Source: Halalkalibacter nanhaiisediminis (GTDB lineage Bacteria; Bacillota; Bacilli; Bacillales; Bacillaceae_D). Taken from it: a DNA stretch of 64,000 nucleotides. Both the position numbers and the translations under genes were made by a program. The notes under the pieces are model-generated. The model saw only the letters and a list, made by a program, of their open reading frames with translations. It did no database searches and was not told where the DNA came from. The stretch covers positions 62,001-126,000 of the forward strand of contig NZ_VLKZ01000002.1 in the NCBI RefSeq assembly GCF_007830185.1. The letters run 5' to 3'. This document shows, piece after piece, positions 43,565-52,095 of the stretch (position 1 is the first letter of the stretch; each line of letters begins with the position of its first letter).

Positions 43565-44767
43565 ATGACTATGAATACTTGGTATGAGCGACTCACAAAA
43601 TGGAGAAGGCATCTTCATCGTTATCCAGAGCTGAGCTTTCAAGAGGTGCAGACGACAGCTTATATCATCGAGCAGTTAGCTGGATTACCTGGAGTAAAGG
43701 TAGAATACGGGGTTGATGTTCTCGGAATCAATACGGGTGTACTTGCGACAATCGGAACAGGTCAAAAGCCTGTAGTCGGGCTACGAGCTGATATTGATGC
43801 GCTACCGATAACAGAAGAGACCAATGCAGACTATCAATCTCTTCATTCAGGTGTGATGCATGCATGTGGCCATGACGGACACACGGCAATGCTTATTGGA
43901 GTCATACACCGGTTATCAGAGATGTATGAAGCAGGTCAAATTCGTGGCACGGTCAAATGTTTATTTCAACCAGCGGAAGAGACGGAAGATTCATACGGCA
44001 AAACGGGTGCCCAATATGTTCTTCAGTCAAATGCTCTTGATGATGTTGAATCGCTTATTGCGCTCCATCTTGATCCTGAAATCCCTCTTGGGGAAGTAAA
44101 GCTTAAGGCAGGAACAGTGATGGCGAATGTTGATACCTTCTCTATAACCATTAGCGGAACGGGAGGCCACGGGGCATATCCAGAGCAAACAGTCGATCCT
44201 ATTTGGCTTTCGTCTATCGTTCTACCTGCTCTTTATAGTTTACCAGCTCGTAAAATCTCACCACTTGAGCCAGCGGTACTAAGTGTATGTGAAATCAAAG
44301 GGGGAGCATCCACAAATGTGATCCCTTCCACAGTTACCATTAGAGGGACGATGAGAACTTATTCTCAAGAGGCGAGAAAAAGTCTTGCTAATGAATTAGC
44401 ACTAGTTTTAAGCACAGTAAAAGGATTGGGCGGATCTTATGAATTAAAGCTACATCACGGCGAGCCTGCTCTTTACAATGATCATACAATCGTATCCATT
44501 TTTGAAGAAGCTATTCGTGCTGTTGAACCAAATGTCATCATTCATAATGATTCATACGGTATGGGTGGCGAGGACTTTAGTCATCTAACGAAAAAGATTC
44601 CTGGTGCGATGATGTTTCTTGGTGCGAAAGATCTGACAAAACCGAACACGAGTTTACATCAACCACGTTTTACTATTGATGAAAAAGCACTTGTCCTTGG
44701 GATGGAAGCACTTATTTGTGCAACAGAAAAGATGCTTTTAAAAGGAGGGAATGTGAATGACACATAA
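43565..44767 (+). CDS. M20 family amidohydrolase/deacylase
   Basis: This roughly 400-residue zinc-dependent aminoacylase is of the M20D type (hippurate hydrolase/N-acetyl-amino-acid deacetylase). Metal and catalytic motifs are RADIDALPITEETN, GVMHACGHDGHTAM (Cys and His ligands), FQPAEE, LHLDPEIPLGEV and GMGGEDFSHL. A dimerisation insert lies in the middle. It begins immediately after the PLP gene (start ATG 43565 or 43571; no strong site, likely coupled) and overlaps the next gene by 11 bases. In an ectoine context it could remove acetyl from N-alpha-acetyl-diaminobutyrate, the step given to DoeB or its M20 alternative DoeB2 (inference). Confidence 0.85.
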   Translation: MTMNTWYERLTKWRRHLHRYPELSFQEVQTTAYIIEQLAGLPGVKVEYGVDVLGINTGVLATIGTGQKPVVGLRADIDALPITEETNADYQSLHSGVMHACGHDGHTAMLIGVIHRLSEMYEAGQIRGTVKCLFQPAEETEDSYGKTGAQYVLQSNALDDVESLIALHLDPEIPLGEVKLKAGTVMANVDTFSITISGTGGHGAYPEQTVDPIWLSSIVLPALYSLPARKISPLEPAVLSVCEIKGGASTNVIPSTVTIRGTMRTYSQEARKSLANELALVLSTVKGLGGSYELKLHHGEPALYNDHTIVSIFEEAIRAVEPNVIIHNDSYGMGGEDFSHLTKKIPGAMMFLGAKDLTKPNTSLHQPRFTIDEKALVLGMEALICATEKMLLKGGNVNDT

Positions 44768-45797
44768 GCTTGCCTTAATCGGTTTTGGAGGAGTTGGCCA
44801 AGGGTTTGTGAACATTCTTCGTGAAAAATTCGTTGAATTACACGTTAAGCATCAGCTGTCTTTTCAAGTCGTATCGATCTCTGACTTGTACAAAGGTTCT
44901 TTGCATCATCCTGATGGTCTTGATCTTGATTTAGTGATGGCCTCCATTCGTGAAACAGGAACGCTTGAACACTACCCTGATCAACCAGACTTAGTTCGAG
45001 GATTGTCGAGCTTAGAAACAATTGAGCAAACGAATGCACATTCGATTGTTGAAATGACATTTACTGATGTCTTGACAGGTCAACCGGCGATAGATCACTG
45101 CATAAGAGCATTTGCCAATAAGCGAAATGTCGTCATGACAAACAAAGGTCCTGTGGCACTTGCTTATGAAACATTATCAAAACAAGCGCGTGAGAATGGG
45201 GTGCGCTGGCTCTTTGAAGGAGCCGTCATGAGTGGTACACCAGCCTTACGCCTACCACAGACAACGCTTGTTGGAAATGAAATAACGGAGATAAAAGGGA
45301 TTCTGAACGGTACGACTAATTATATGCTCATGAGAATGGAAGATGGATTGGATTATGAAACAGCGTTAGAAGAGGCTCAGAAATTAGGATATGCTGAAGC
45401 GGATCCAACTGCTGATGTAGAAGGATTCGACGTCATGTATAAAGTTTTAATCTTAGCAAATGTTGTACTCGGTTTTCCTTTGAAACCAGCTGATGTTCAC
45501 CGTGAAGGCATATCGTCATTAACACCAACACAAATTGAAGAAGCAAAAGCCGAGCAGAAGCGGTGGAAACTGATCGGCTCGATTCAAAAAACAGGTGAAG
45601 GTGTGAAAGCTTCCGTTAGACCTGAAAAGCTTGCTTTAGATGATCCGCTTGCAGGTGTATCAGGTGCGATGAATGCGATAACGTACTCTTGTGATTTATC
45701 TGGCCCGATTACACTCGTTGGTGCAGGTGCAGGGATAAAGGAAACAGGTTTTGCAGTGTTAATTGATTTAATCCAGATCGAACGCGATTACCTTTAA
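44757..45797 (+). CDS. homoserine dehydrogenase-like oxidoreductase
   Basis: This 346-residue NAD(P)-dependent enzyme interconverts aspartate semialdehyde and homoserine. The N-terminal dinucleotide fold has GFGGVGQGFVNIL. The catalytic part has MTNKGPVALAYE (Lys), GILNGTTNYMLMRM and QKLGYAEADPTADVEGFDVMYK. It lacks the C-terminal ACT domain of the biosynthetic B. subtilis Hom, so it is probably not feedback-regulated by threonine. GGAGGG precedes ATG 44757, which overlaps the upstream gene. Within this operon it could move a C4 semialdehyde to or from homoserine. Confidence 0.85.
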   Translation: MTHKLALIGFGGVGQGFVNILREKFVELHVKHQLSFQVVSISDLYKGSLHHPDGLDLDLVMASIRETGTLEHYPDQPDLVRGLSSLETIEQTNAHSIVEMTFTDVLTGQPAIDHCIRAFANKRNVVMTNKGPVALAYETLSKQARENGVRWLFEGAVMSGTPALRLPQTTLVGNEITEIKGILNGTTNYMLMRMEDGLDYETALEEAQKLGYAEADPTADVEGFDVMYKVLILANVVLGFPLKPADVHREGISSLTPTQIEEAKAEQKRWKLIGSIQKTGEGVKASVRPEKLALDDPLAGVSGAMNAITYSCDLSGPITLVGAGAGIKETGFAVLIDLIQIERDYL

Positions 45798-45815
45798 GTA
45801 AATGGAGGGATGATC

Positions 45816-47264
45816 ATGGCAAAGCAAATTATTCAAGAACGGATGCTTATTGGAGGACGTTGGATGGAAGGCAAGGATTCGATTTCTGTCTATGATCCAG
45901 GCACTGCTGAGTTAATTGCAACAGTACCAGCAGCAACAACTCAAGATGTCAAGTTAGCGATCTCCCAAGCGAAACACGGAGCAAAGCTAAGCAAGAATTT
46001 ACCTGTTCATGAACGAATGAGAATTCTTCATGAGGCAGCTGCTTATATTGAGGAACAGAGTGATCTCTTTACTCGAACGATTGTCCTTGAAAGCAGTAAA
46101 ACAATACGTGAAGCAAGAAAAGAAGTGAAAAGGTGTATTGAGACGTTACGTTTAAGTGCCGAGGAAGCGAGGAGAATTCAGGGAGAGACGCTTCCGTTTT
46201 CGCAAATGCCAGGGCATGAGAGTCGCGTAGGTTATGTCTATCGCTTTCCAATTGGAATTGTCGCAGCTATTACGCCATTTAATGATCCGTTAAATCTTGT
46301 TGCTCACAAAGTCGGACCAGCGATTGCTTGTGGAAATGCGGTTATTGTCAAGCCTGCTTCTCAAACGCCATTAAGCACACTTCGCTTAGCCGAAGCGTTC
46401 GAACATGCTGGTCTGCCAGCAGGAATTTTATCTGTTATCACAGGTCGTGGAGCTGACATTTGTGATCCATTAGTTGAACATGAAGATGTACGCTTTGTCT
46501 CTTTTACTGGTGGGTATGAAACTGGAAAGTCAATATCTCATAAGGCAGGTGCTAAGAAAATCGCGATGGAATTAGGTTCTAATTCTCCAACGATCGTACT
46601 GAAAGACGCCGATATCGAAGAAGCTATTTTATCCACTGTTTCTGGAGCTTTCGGAGTTGCAGGCCAAAATTGCATCGGAGTGCAGCGCATTTACGTTGAA
46701 AGCTCTGTTTATGAACATTTTTTAAATCGATTTATTTTTGAAACTAAGAAGCTAAAGGTCGGTCCTAAAACAGATGAGAGTACTGATGTCGGTCCAATGA
46801 TATCAGAAAAAGAAGCAAAAAGAGTAGAGCAATGGATTGAGGAAGCGCGTGAGCTAGGAGCAACCATCTGCTATGGTGGCAGACGAACAAGAGCCTTTTT
46901 AGAGCCGACTGTCCTCACTGAGGTTCCACAAACAGCGACTATTGCCACACAAGAAGTATTTGGTCCAGTTGTCACCATTGAAACCGTTGATTCATTAGAT
47001 GAAGCAATAGAACTCTCTAATAACACGGTATATGGCTTACATGCAGGTATTTTTACGGCTAATGTAGATCAAGCTTTTCATGCCGTTCATCATTTAGATT
47101 TTGGAGGTGTGATGGTAAATGATAGCAGTGATGTGCGAATTGACGGGATGCCATTTGGCGGTGTGAAGCGTTCTGGTGTAGGACGTGAGGGAGTCAAATA
47201 CGCAATTGACTCGATGACAGAGCAGAAAGTTGTCGCATTTCGCTTAAAGCAATCTCTATTTTAA
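45816..47264 (+). CDS. NAD(P)-dependent aldehyde dehydrogenase
   Basis: This 482-residue aldehyde dehydrogenase has the Glu general base in KIAMELGSNSPTIVL and the nucleophile cysteine in GQNCIGVQRIYV. Cofactor-binding residues are in IVKPASQTPLST and VSFTGGYETGKSI. It resembles the lactaldehyde/phosphonoacetaldehyde/GapN-like branch. ATG 45816 is favoured (GGAGGG 6 bases upstream); ATG 45810 is too close to that site. It probably oxidises the semialdehyde formed by the operon; aspartate semialdehyde to aspartate would be the DoeC-type step (inference). Confidence 0.87.
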   Translation: MAKQIIQERMLIGGRWMEGKDSISVYDPGTAELIATVPAATTQDVKLAISQAKHGAKLSKNLPVHERMRILHEAAAYIEEQSDLFTRTIVLESSKTIREARKEVKRCIETLRLSAEEARRIQGETLPFSQMPGHESRVGYVYRFPIGIVAAITPFNDPLNLVAHKVGPAIACGNAVIVKPASQTPLSTLRLAEAFEHAGLPAGILSVITGRGADICDPLVEHEDVRFVSFTGGYETGKSISHKAGAKKIAMELGSNSPTIVLKDADIEEAILSTVSGAFGVAGQNCIGVQRIYVESSVYEHFLNRFIFETKKLKVGPKTDESTDVGPMISEKEAKRVEQWIEEARELGATICYGGRRTRAFLEPTVLTEVPQTATIATQEVFGPVVTIETVDSLDEAIELSNNTVYGLHAGIFTANVDQAFHAVHHLDFGGVMVNDSSDVRIDGMPFGGVKRSGVGREGVKYAIDSMTEQKVVAFRLKQSLF

Positions 47265-47306
47265 AAGATGAAAAGGATGAAAAGCAAAAGAAAGAGGGTG
47301 AAGCGA

Positions 47307-48506
47307 TTGTTCGCATTACAAGAATACAAGCAAAGGTTAGAAGAGACAAAAAAGCGAATGGTCGATGTAGGTGTAGATGTGCTCCTTATCTCAAACCCAT
47401 CAAACATGTATTATTTAACGAATTATTCCGCTTGGAGCTTTTATGTTCATCAAATGATGGTTGTCACGTTAGATGATGATCAACCACTTTGGATCGGCAG
47501 ACAAATGGACGCGAGCGGCGTGGCGAAGACGACTTGGCTAGATGAGCATCATATTATTGCCTATCCTGATTATTTCGTACAGTCAACCGAGCGACATCCG
47601 ATTGATTTTGTAGCAAATATTTTATCGGAAATTGGTCAAAGTAAAAGAGTAATAGGAATTGAAATGGATGTTCATTATTTTACTGGCTTGTGCTATGAAC
47701 GGTTAAAACACGGATTACCTGATGCCAGGTTTAAGGACACTTCAAGCATTGTGAATGGTGTTCGTTTAATCAAATCAGACCAAGAAATCGAATATATGAA
47801 AAAAGCGGCTAAGATCGTGGAAAGAGCTATGAAAGCAGCTTATGATCGAGTTCATATTGGCGTAAGAGAATGTGATGTTGCTGCAGCTATTGCTCATGCT
47901 CAAATTCAAGGAACCCCAGATTTTGGTGGGGATTACACATCAATTGTGCCGATGCTACCAACAAATGAAAACACGTCATCTCCTCATTTAACTTGGACGG
48001 ATCGACAGTATTGTGAAGGAGATTTTCTAACGATTGAAATTGCTGGTGCTTATAAACGTTATCATGCGCCGATGGCAAGAACAATGTCAGTAGGGCATGC
48101 ACCTCATGAGGTTAAAGAACTTTCAAAAGTAGTTCAAGAAGGGATAGAAGCGACTCTTGAAATTATTGCTCCAGGCATAATGGCAGAGGAAGTGGAACGT
48201 AAATGGAATCAAACAATTGGCAGGTATGGTCATCATAAAAGCTCTAGACTTGGTTACTCTGTCGGTTTAAGTTTCCCCCCAGATTGGGGTGAGCATACCG
48301 TTAGTTTCCGACCTGGAGATAAAACGATTCTGAAGCCGAATATGACCTTTCATCTTATGCCAGGCATTTGGTATCAGGATTATGGGGTTGAAATTACAGA
48401 AACGATACGTCTTACAGACACTGGAGTTGAAACGTTAACGAATTTTCCGCGTGAGCTATATGAAAAGCCAATGCTTTCTATCATCCCTGAAGAATATACG
48501 TCTTAA
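47307..48506 (+). CDS. doeA: M24 family hydrolase, probable ectoine hydrolase (DoeA/EutD-like)
   Basis: This 399-residue pita-bread-fold protein (creatinase/prolidase family M24) has the marks of ectoine hydrolase, which opens ectoine to N-acetyl-diaminobutyrate: NPSNMYYLTNYSAWSFYVHQ, AYPDYFVQSTERHPIDF, FGGDYTSIVPMLP, SPHLTWTDR and GLSFPPDWGEHTVSFRPGD. These agree with my memory of Halomonas DoeA. The five metal ligands of true M24 peptidases are mostly replaced, as in creatinase. TTG 47307 follows GAGGG by 8 bases and yields the family length; the frame is open from ATG 47268, which would add a very basic 13-residue extension. It is the last operon gene, followed by a terminator. Confidence 0.78.
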   Translation: MFALQEYKQRLEETKKRMVDVGVDVLLISNPSNMYYLTNYSAWSFYVHQMMVVTLDDDQPLWIGRQMDASGVAKTTWLDEHHIIAYPDYFVQSTERHPIDFVANILSEIGQSKRVIGIEMDVHYFTGLCYERLKHGLPDARFKDTSSIVNGVRLIKSDQEIEYMKKAAKIVERAMKAAYDRVHIGVRECDVAAAIAHAQIQGTPDFGGDYTSIVPMLPTNENTSSPHLTWTDRQYCEGDFLTIEIAGAYKRYHAPMARTMSVGHAPHEVKELSKVVQEGIEATLEIIAPGIMAEEVERKWNQTIGRYGHHKSSRLGYSVGLSFPPDWGEHTVSFRPGDKTILKPNMTFHLMPGIWYQDYGVEITETIRLTDTGVETLTNFPRELYEKPMLSIIPEEYTS

Positions 48507-48530
48507 AAGCCGCAAGCCCGCGGCTTTTTT
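48505..48530 (+). terminator. terminator of the ectoine-type operon
   Basis: AAAAGCCGC pairs with GCGGCTTTT around a 6-base loop and is followed by TTTTTCTTTTTT. It begins at the doeA-like stop. Confidence 0.9.
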
Positions 48531-48625
48531 CTTTTTTAATATAATAATAAGGAGATAAAAGACGTGACGTATTAGCAAGGTAGGTGTAAAATGACAAATA
48601 ATGAGAGCGAGAAAGGAGTGTGCCA

Positions 48626-49549
48626 ATGAAAGAAAAATCGCTTCTTTTTACATATAGCGTTGTCTTTTTTGTCATGATTATTTGGGGGTTAAACGTTGTA
48701 ATGTTGAAATTACTTGTTGAACAATTTCCTCCAGCAACGATGACAGCCTTTCGCATTATGACGGCAGGTGTTGTTACAATTGGAATTGTGTTGTTAAGTA
48801 AGAAAATGAAAAAAATGACAAAAAAGCAGTGGTATTATACAGCGATGGGTACCCTGTTTGGTGTGGTTGGTCATCATACATTTTTAGCGCAAGGGTTAAC
48901 ATTAACAAATGCTTCAAATGCGGTTTTAATTTTAGCGCTTCTACCATTAACAACCTTTCTTTTTGCGGTTATCTTTTTAGGAGATCGCCTAACAAAATGG
49001 CGCTTATTCGGTGTTGGTCTTGCTTTTATAGGTGTTATGTTCATCCAAGGTGGTGGTGGAAACTGGTCGGTTCAGCTTGGTGAACTTTATGTTTTTATTG
49101 CGATGGTCGTGCAAGCGATTAGTTTTATCTATATTAAGAAAGTAACTCAAACACTTGATTCCAAACAAGTCACTGCGTTGATGTTGGTGATTGGTTCTGC
49201 TGGTCTTCTTGTTATTAGTTTTATTATGGAACCAGCGAGTGTTGGCCAGATGGTTGGAGCTCCATTCTTTATGTATGTTGTCTTTTTTGTTTCTGCTATT
49301 ATCGCAACAGCCCTTGGACACTTTTTATTTAATGCAGCGATTCAGCGAATTGGTGCAGGACAGACAGCAATATTTAATAATTTTGTTCCTTTTTTTGGTT
49401 TAGTAAGCTCTGCCCTTTTTTTAGGAGAGCAAATTTATTGGTATCAATCACTTGGATTTGTCATCATTGTGCTTGGTGTCTTATTTGGAACAGGATATGC
49501 TGAACGAACATGGTTTAAAACAAATATCATTCATCAAAAAAGCATGTAG
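48626..49549 (+). CDS. EamA/DMT superfamily transporter
   Basis: This 307-residue drug/metabolite transporter has ten predicted transmembrane helices in two EamA repeats (WGLNVVMLKLLVEQFPPATMTAFRI in the first; VVQAISFIYIKKVTQ, GAGQTAIFNNFVPFFGLVSSALFLGE in the second). ATG 48626 has AAAGGAG 7 bases upstream; the in-frame GTG at 48620 is too close. It lies after the operon terminator on the same strand and may have its own promoter. A role in exporting a by-product or taking up a substrate is conceivable but not shown. Confidence 0.85.
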   Translation: MKEKSLLFTYSVVFFVMIIWGLNVVMLKLLVEQFPPATMTAFRIMTAGVVTIGIVLLSKKMKKMTKKQWYYTAMGTLFGVVGHHTFLAQGLTLTNASNAVLILALLPLTTFLFAVIFLGDRLTKWRLFGVGLAFIGVMFIQGGGGNWSVQLGELYVFIAMVVQAISFIYIKKVTQTLDSKQVTALMLVIGSAGLLVISFIMEPASVGQMVGAPFFMYVVFFVSAIIATALGHFLFNAAIQRIGAGQTAIFNNFVPFFGLVSSALFLGEQIYWYQSLGFVIIVLGVLFGTGYAERTWFKTNIIHQKSM

Positions 49550-49567
49550 CCTCGGCCACATGCTTTT
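49538..49567. terminator. bidirectional terminator between the DMT gene and dapA
   Basis: AAAAGCATGT (49538-49547) pairs perfectly with ACATGCTTTT (49558-49567). The DMT stop codon is in the hairpin, and dapA ends 6 bases beyond it. Confidence 0.85.
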
Positions 49568-49572
49568 AAACG

Positions 49573-50460
49573 TTAGCTGACGAAAAAGTTCATCGTTGGA
49601 TTAATGATTGTTTGAAGCTCTTGATGCTGCTCAGCTGTTAATGGAACGAGTGGCAAGCGAACAGAGCCTGCTTTGACGCCTTTCATTTCAAGTGCAGCTT
49701 TCACTGGCGTTGGGTTAGGAGCTGTGAATAAAGACTTCATCACAGGTACGAGCTGACGATGCTGCATTGCAGCTGCTTGTACTTGCCCTGCTTGAAAATT
49801 GCGAACCATTTGCTGCATCTCATTACCGACGATATGAGCGGCAACAGAGACAACACCAATACCACCAATTGCAAGAATAGGGAGCGCTAAACTGTCATCT
49901 CCGCTATAAAGAGAAAACCCTTCAGGAGCATGTTCGATAATCGCTGCCATTGCATCAAGGTCAGCACTTGCTTCTTTTGTTGCAACGATATTAGGGATTT
50001 GTGCAAGACGCAGAGTCGTCTCTACAGTCATGTTCACACCTGTGCGTCCTGGGATGTTATAAAGCATCACGGGAAGGCTCGTTGCCTCAGCAATCGTACT
50101 AAAATGAGCATAAAGGCCTTCTTGGGACGGCTTATTATAATAAGGAGTTACAAGCATAATGGCATCTACGCCAAGTTGCTCAGCTTGTTTCGTCAATTCA
50201 ACTGATGCATATGTGTTGTTTGATCCAGTTCCAGCAATAACAGGTACTTGACCAGCTGCCGCTTCAACCACTGTTTGAAAAAGCAGCAACTTCTCATCTG
50301 TGGAAAGAGTTGGTGATTCTCCTGTTGTTCCTGCTACTACTAATGCATCAGATCCGTTTGAAATTAAATACTTTACAAGTTCTTTCGTTGCTTCTACATC
50401 CACTTGTCCATGCTGATTAAATGGTGTCACCATCGCTGTTACAATACGTCCAAAATTCAT
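49573..50460 (-). CDS. dapA: 4-hydroxy-tetrahydrodipicolinate synthase
   Basis: DapA condenses pyruvate with aspartate semialdehyde, the first committed step to lysine, diaminopimelate and spore dipicolinate. This 295-residue class I aldolase has TTGESPTLS, the catalytic tyrosine in MLYNIPGRTGVN and the Schiff-base lysine in IVATKEASADL. ATG 50460 (MNFGRIVTAMVTPF) has GAGGGTG 6 bases upstream; the frame continues upstream without homology. It is apart from the usual dapG-dapA operon and is controlled by the lysine riboswitch at 50576-50790. Confidence 0.94.
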   Translation of the reverse strand: MNFGRIVTAMVTPFNQHGQVDVEATKELVKYLISNGSDALVVAGTTGESPTLSTDEKLLLFQTVVEAAAGQVPVIAGTGSNNTYASVELTKQAEQLGVDAIMLVTPYYNKPSQEGLYAHFSTIAEATSLPVMLYNIPGRTGVNMTVETTLRLAQIPNIVATKEASADLDAMAAIIEHAPEGFSLYSGDDSLALPILAIGGIGVVSVAAHIVGNEMQQMVRNFQAGQVQAAAMQHRQLVPVMKSLFTAPNPTPVKAALEMKGVKAGSVRLPLVPLTAEQHQELQTIINPTMNFFVS

Positions 50461-50520
50461 CCTATTCACCCTCAATTCTCTATATTTTCTCTGTGCGTTT
50501 GGGCTACTTTTGGGAGGCAC

Positions 50521-50555
50521 AAAAAAACAACAATGAGGCCTCTACTCATTGTTGT
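50521..50555 (-). terminator. attenuator terminator of the dapA lysine riboswitch
   Basis: On the minus strand ACAACAATGAG pairs perfectly with CTCATTGTTGT around TAGAGGC, followed by seven T. It stands between the riboswitch aptamer and dapA, so it is the likely lysine-dependent stop. Confidence 0.92.
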
Positions 50556-50575
50556 ATGGATAGCAAATGCTAAAC

Positions 50576-50790
50576 CAAATCAATGTGAGATAGCCCTCCA
50601 TATAGCAACGCAGCTATATGACAGTACTGTACTTATTTAGCACAGTCCCAGCTAATGGGAAATGAGGATCCATTAGCTTCGGCAAATACCCCTTTTAGCT
50701 TGGTTCAATAGAGCTCATTCTCCTCCCGCAAGCTTACTGATGACATTTGCACCTCTACCCTCACTTCAATGTATGAAGTAAGTTATTACG
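50576..50790 (-). promoter_or_regulatory. lysine riboswitch (L box) controlling dapA
   Basis: On the minus strand the conserved L-box blocks occur in order: GTAGAGGTGC, then CAGTA, GGGAGGAGAATGAG, CCAAGCTAAAAGGGG, TTTGCCGAAG, CTGGGACTG, TACTGTCATA and TATGGAGGGCTATCTCA. The spacing is as expected for the five-helix aptamer. The terminator at 50521-50555 follows. High lysine should therefore end transcription before dapA. Confidence 0.96.
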
Positions 50791-50803
50791 TGAATTTGTG
50801 TCT

Positions 50804-50832
50804 ACCTTAACAGATGTTGGCTTTAATTGCAA
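50804..50832 (-). promoter_or_regulatory. SigA-type promoter of the dapA transcript
   Basis: On the minus strand TTGCAA (50832-50827) and TAAGGT (50809-50804) are separated by 17 bases, immediately upstream of the lysine riboswitch. Confidence 0.6.
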
Positions 50833-50870
50833 TGGTTTGGCTAAAATTTAGGCGATTTCATTCAATTTTT

Positions 50871-51014
50871 CTATTCTTCTGAATTCATTTGAAAGCAATT
50901 AAGCAGTTTATCGAGCTCCTGACTACATTTCACAGTAATCTCAGCTGTGAAACCATATTTTTCTGCAAAGTCTAACATTTGTTTTCGTTTAAGTTCGATT
51001 CTGTCACAATACAT
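50871..51014 (-). CDS. Spo0E-like aspartyl-phosphate phosphatase
   Basis: This 47-residue protein is of the Spo0E family, which dephosphorylates Spo0A~P and slows entry into sporulation. The sequence IELKRKQMLDFAEKYGFTAE, followed by a variant of the catalytic SQELD motif (CSQELDKLLN), is characteristic of the two-helix fold. GGAG is 9 bases before ATG 51014. It lies upstream of, and on the same strand as, the dapA leader. Its short length is normal for YnzD/YisI-type members. Confidence 0.85.
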   Translation of the reverse strand: MYCDRIELKRKQMLDFAEKYGFTAEITVKCSQELDKLLNCFQMNSEE

Positions 51015-51308
51015 ATTCTTCCACTCCATTATAATAATTTTAATCATAAAGACAACTTATATTGGGTAGATGAGAGTATTCTACAGAGCTGAAAAAATAA
51101 GCAATGTCTTTATACAATGTTAATATTATACCCATGTAAAAAAAGTTGAAAAGTGTTTCTACTAAAGTAGCCATAATTAGAATAAATCTGTAATAATTCG
51201 ACAATTTTCACACGTAGAAAATGATGAATAAATGAAAGCAAAATGCCTTATTATTGTTAGATTGAAATAAAAGAACATGTCGCAAACTAAACGTAGGAGG
51301 TGATTCGA

Positions 51309-52025
51309 ATTAAACAGCTACGTTTTTTATTGATCATGATGATCCTAATGAGTGGTTGTCAGGTCGATCAGAAGCAGACAATGGGTGCAAATAGTAATCG
51401 AAGTCAAGGTTTTAGTGGTTATGGAGTAGACAATGTACGGCAAATGGAAGGTCCTCTTTCTGATATGATGATTCCAGACCAAGCACCAAGTGGATTAACG
51501 GATGCAGCTAGATATTTAGACAAAACAGGTACGTCAATAAATGCCAAGCGTAATGTTAGTGAAAAGCATCACGGAAAGCGATATGTAGGGACAAAAATTT
51601 TAAATAATCGACTTGGTGTCATACGAGATAAGTATGTTCTCGGGGATAAACCGTATTTGGAAAAAAGACAAGATACGCACACGTTTGAACGGCAAGCAAC
51701 ACTGCCTTTAACAAAACAAATTGAGAGACGAGTGGAATCATTGGAACATGTTGCTGATGCGCATGTTATGACAGATGGAGACTTGATTGTAATAGGTGTC
51801 GAATCAAATGAATCAGATCGTAAAAAGCTCATTCAATCTATTCAAAAAGAAATAGAGGATATCGTTAATCCGACTAGCGTGTCCATTACAACAAATCGCA
51901 GAATTCTTAATCGAATGAAAGCAATCGAGCATCATGTGCATGTACCGTCGCCTTTTAAATCACAGGGTGGTACGATTGGTGAATTTGTTGATTTAGTGGA
52001 TGATACAGTTTCTGGCCGTAAATAA
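51309..52025 (+). CDS. YhcN/YlaJ family sporulation lipoprotein, probable ATT start
   Basis: This lipoprotein of the YhcN/YlaJ family is associated with the spore inner membrane and germination. A signal peptide with the lipobox LMSGC is followed by a Gln/Ser/Gly-rich linker and the conserved domain (about 130-210: LTKQIERRVESLEHVADAHVM, VIGVESNESDRKKL). No ATG, GTG or TTG is correctly placed. The only in-frame GTG (51300) lies inside the Shine-Dalgarno AGGAGGTG, whereas ATT 51309 is 8 bases after AGGAGG and yields the usual MKQLRFLLI signal start. I therefore propose an ATT start, giving 238 residues. Confidence 0.78.
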   Translation: MKQLRFLLIMMILMSGCQVDQKQTMGANSNRSQGFSGYGVDNVRQMEGPLSDMMIPDQAPSGLTDAARYLDKTGTSINAKRNVSEKHHGKRYVGTKILNNRLGVIRDKYVLGDKPYLEKRQDTHTFERQATLPLTKQIERRVESLEHVADAHVMTDGDLIVIGVESNESDRKKLIQSIQKEIEDIVNPTSVSITTNRRILNRMKAIEHHVHVPSPFKSQGGTIGEFVDLVDDTVSGRK

Positions 52026-52035
52026 AGAAAAAGGG

Positions 52036-52070
52036 GATGACTCATCGATTAAACGATAAGTCATCTTTTT
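52036..52070 (+). terminator. intrinsic terminator of the YhcN-like gene
   Basis: GATGACTCATCG pairs with CGATAAGTCATC (one mispair) and is followed by TTTTTT. The TGACTCAT core resembles the ends of the larger dispersed elements. Confidence 0.88.
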
Positions 52071-52095
52071 TAAAAACATTAAATAAACGTTTTTT

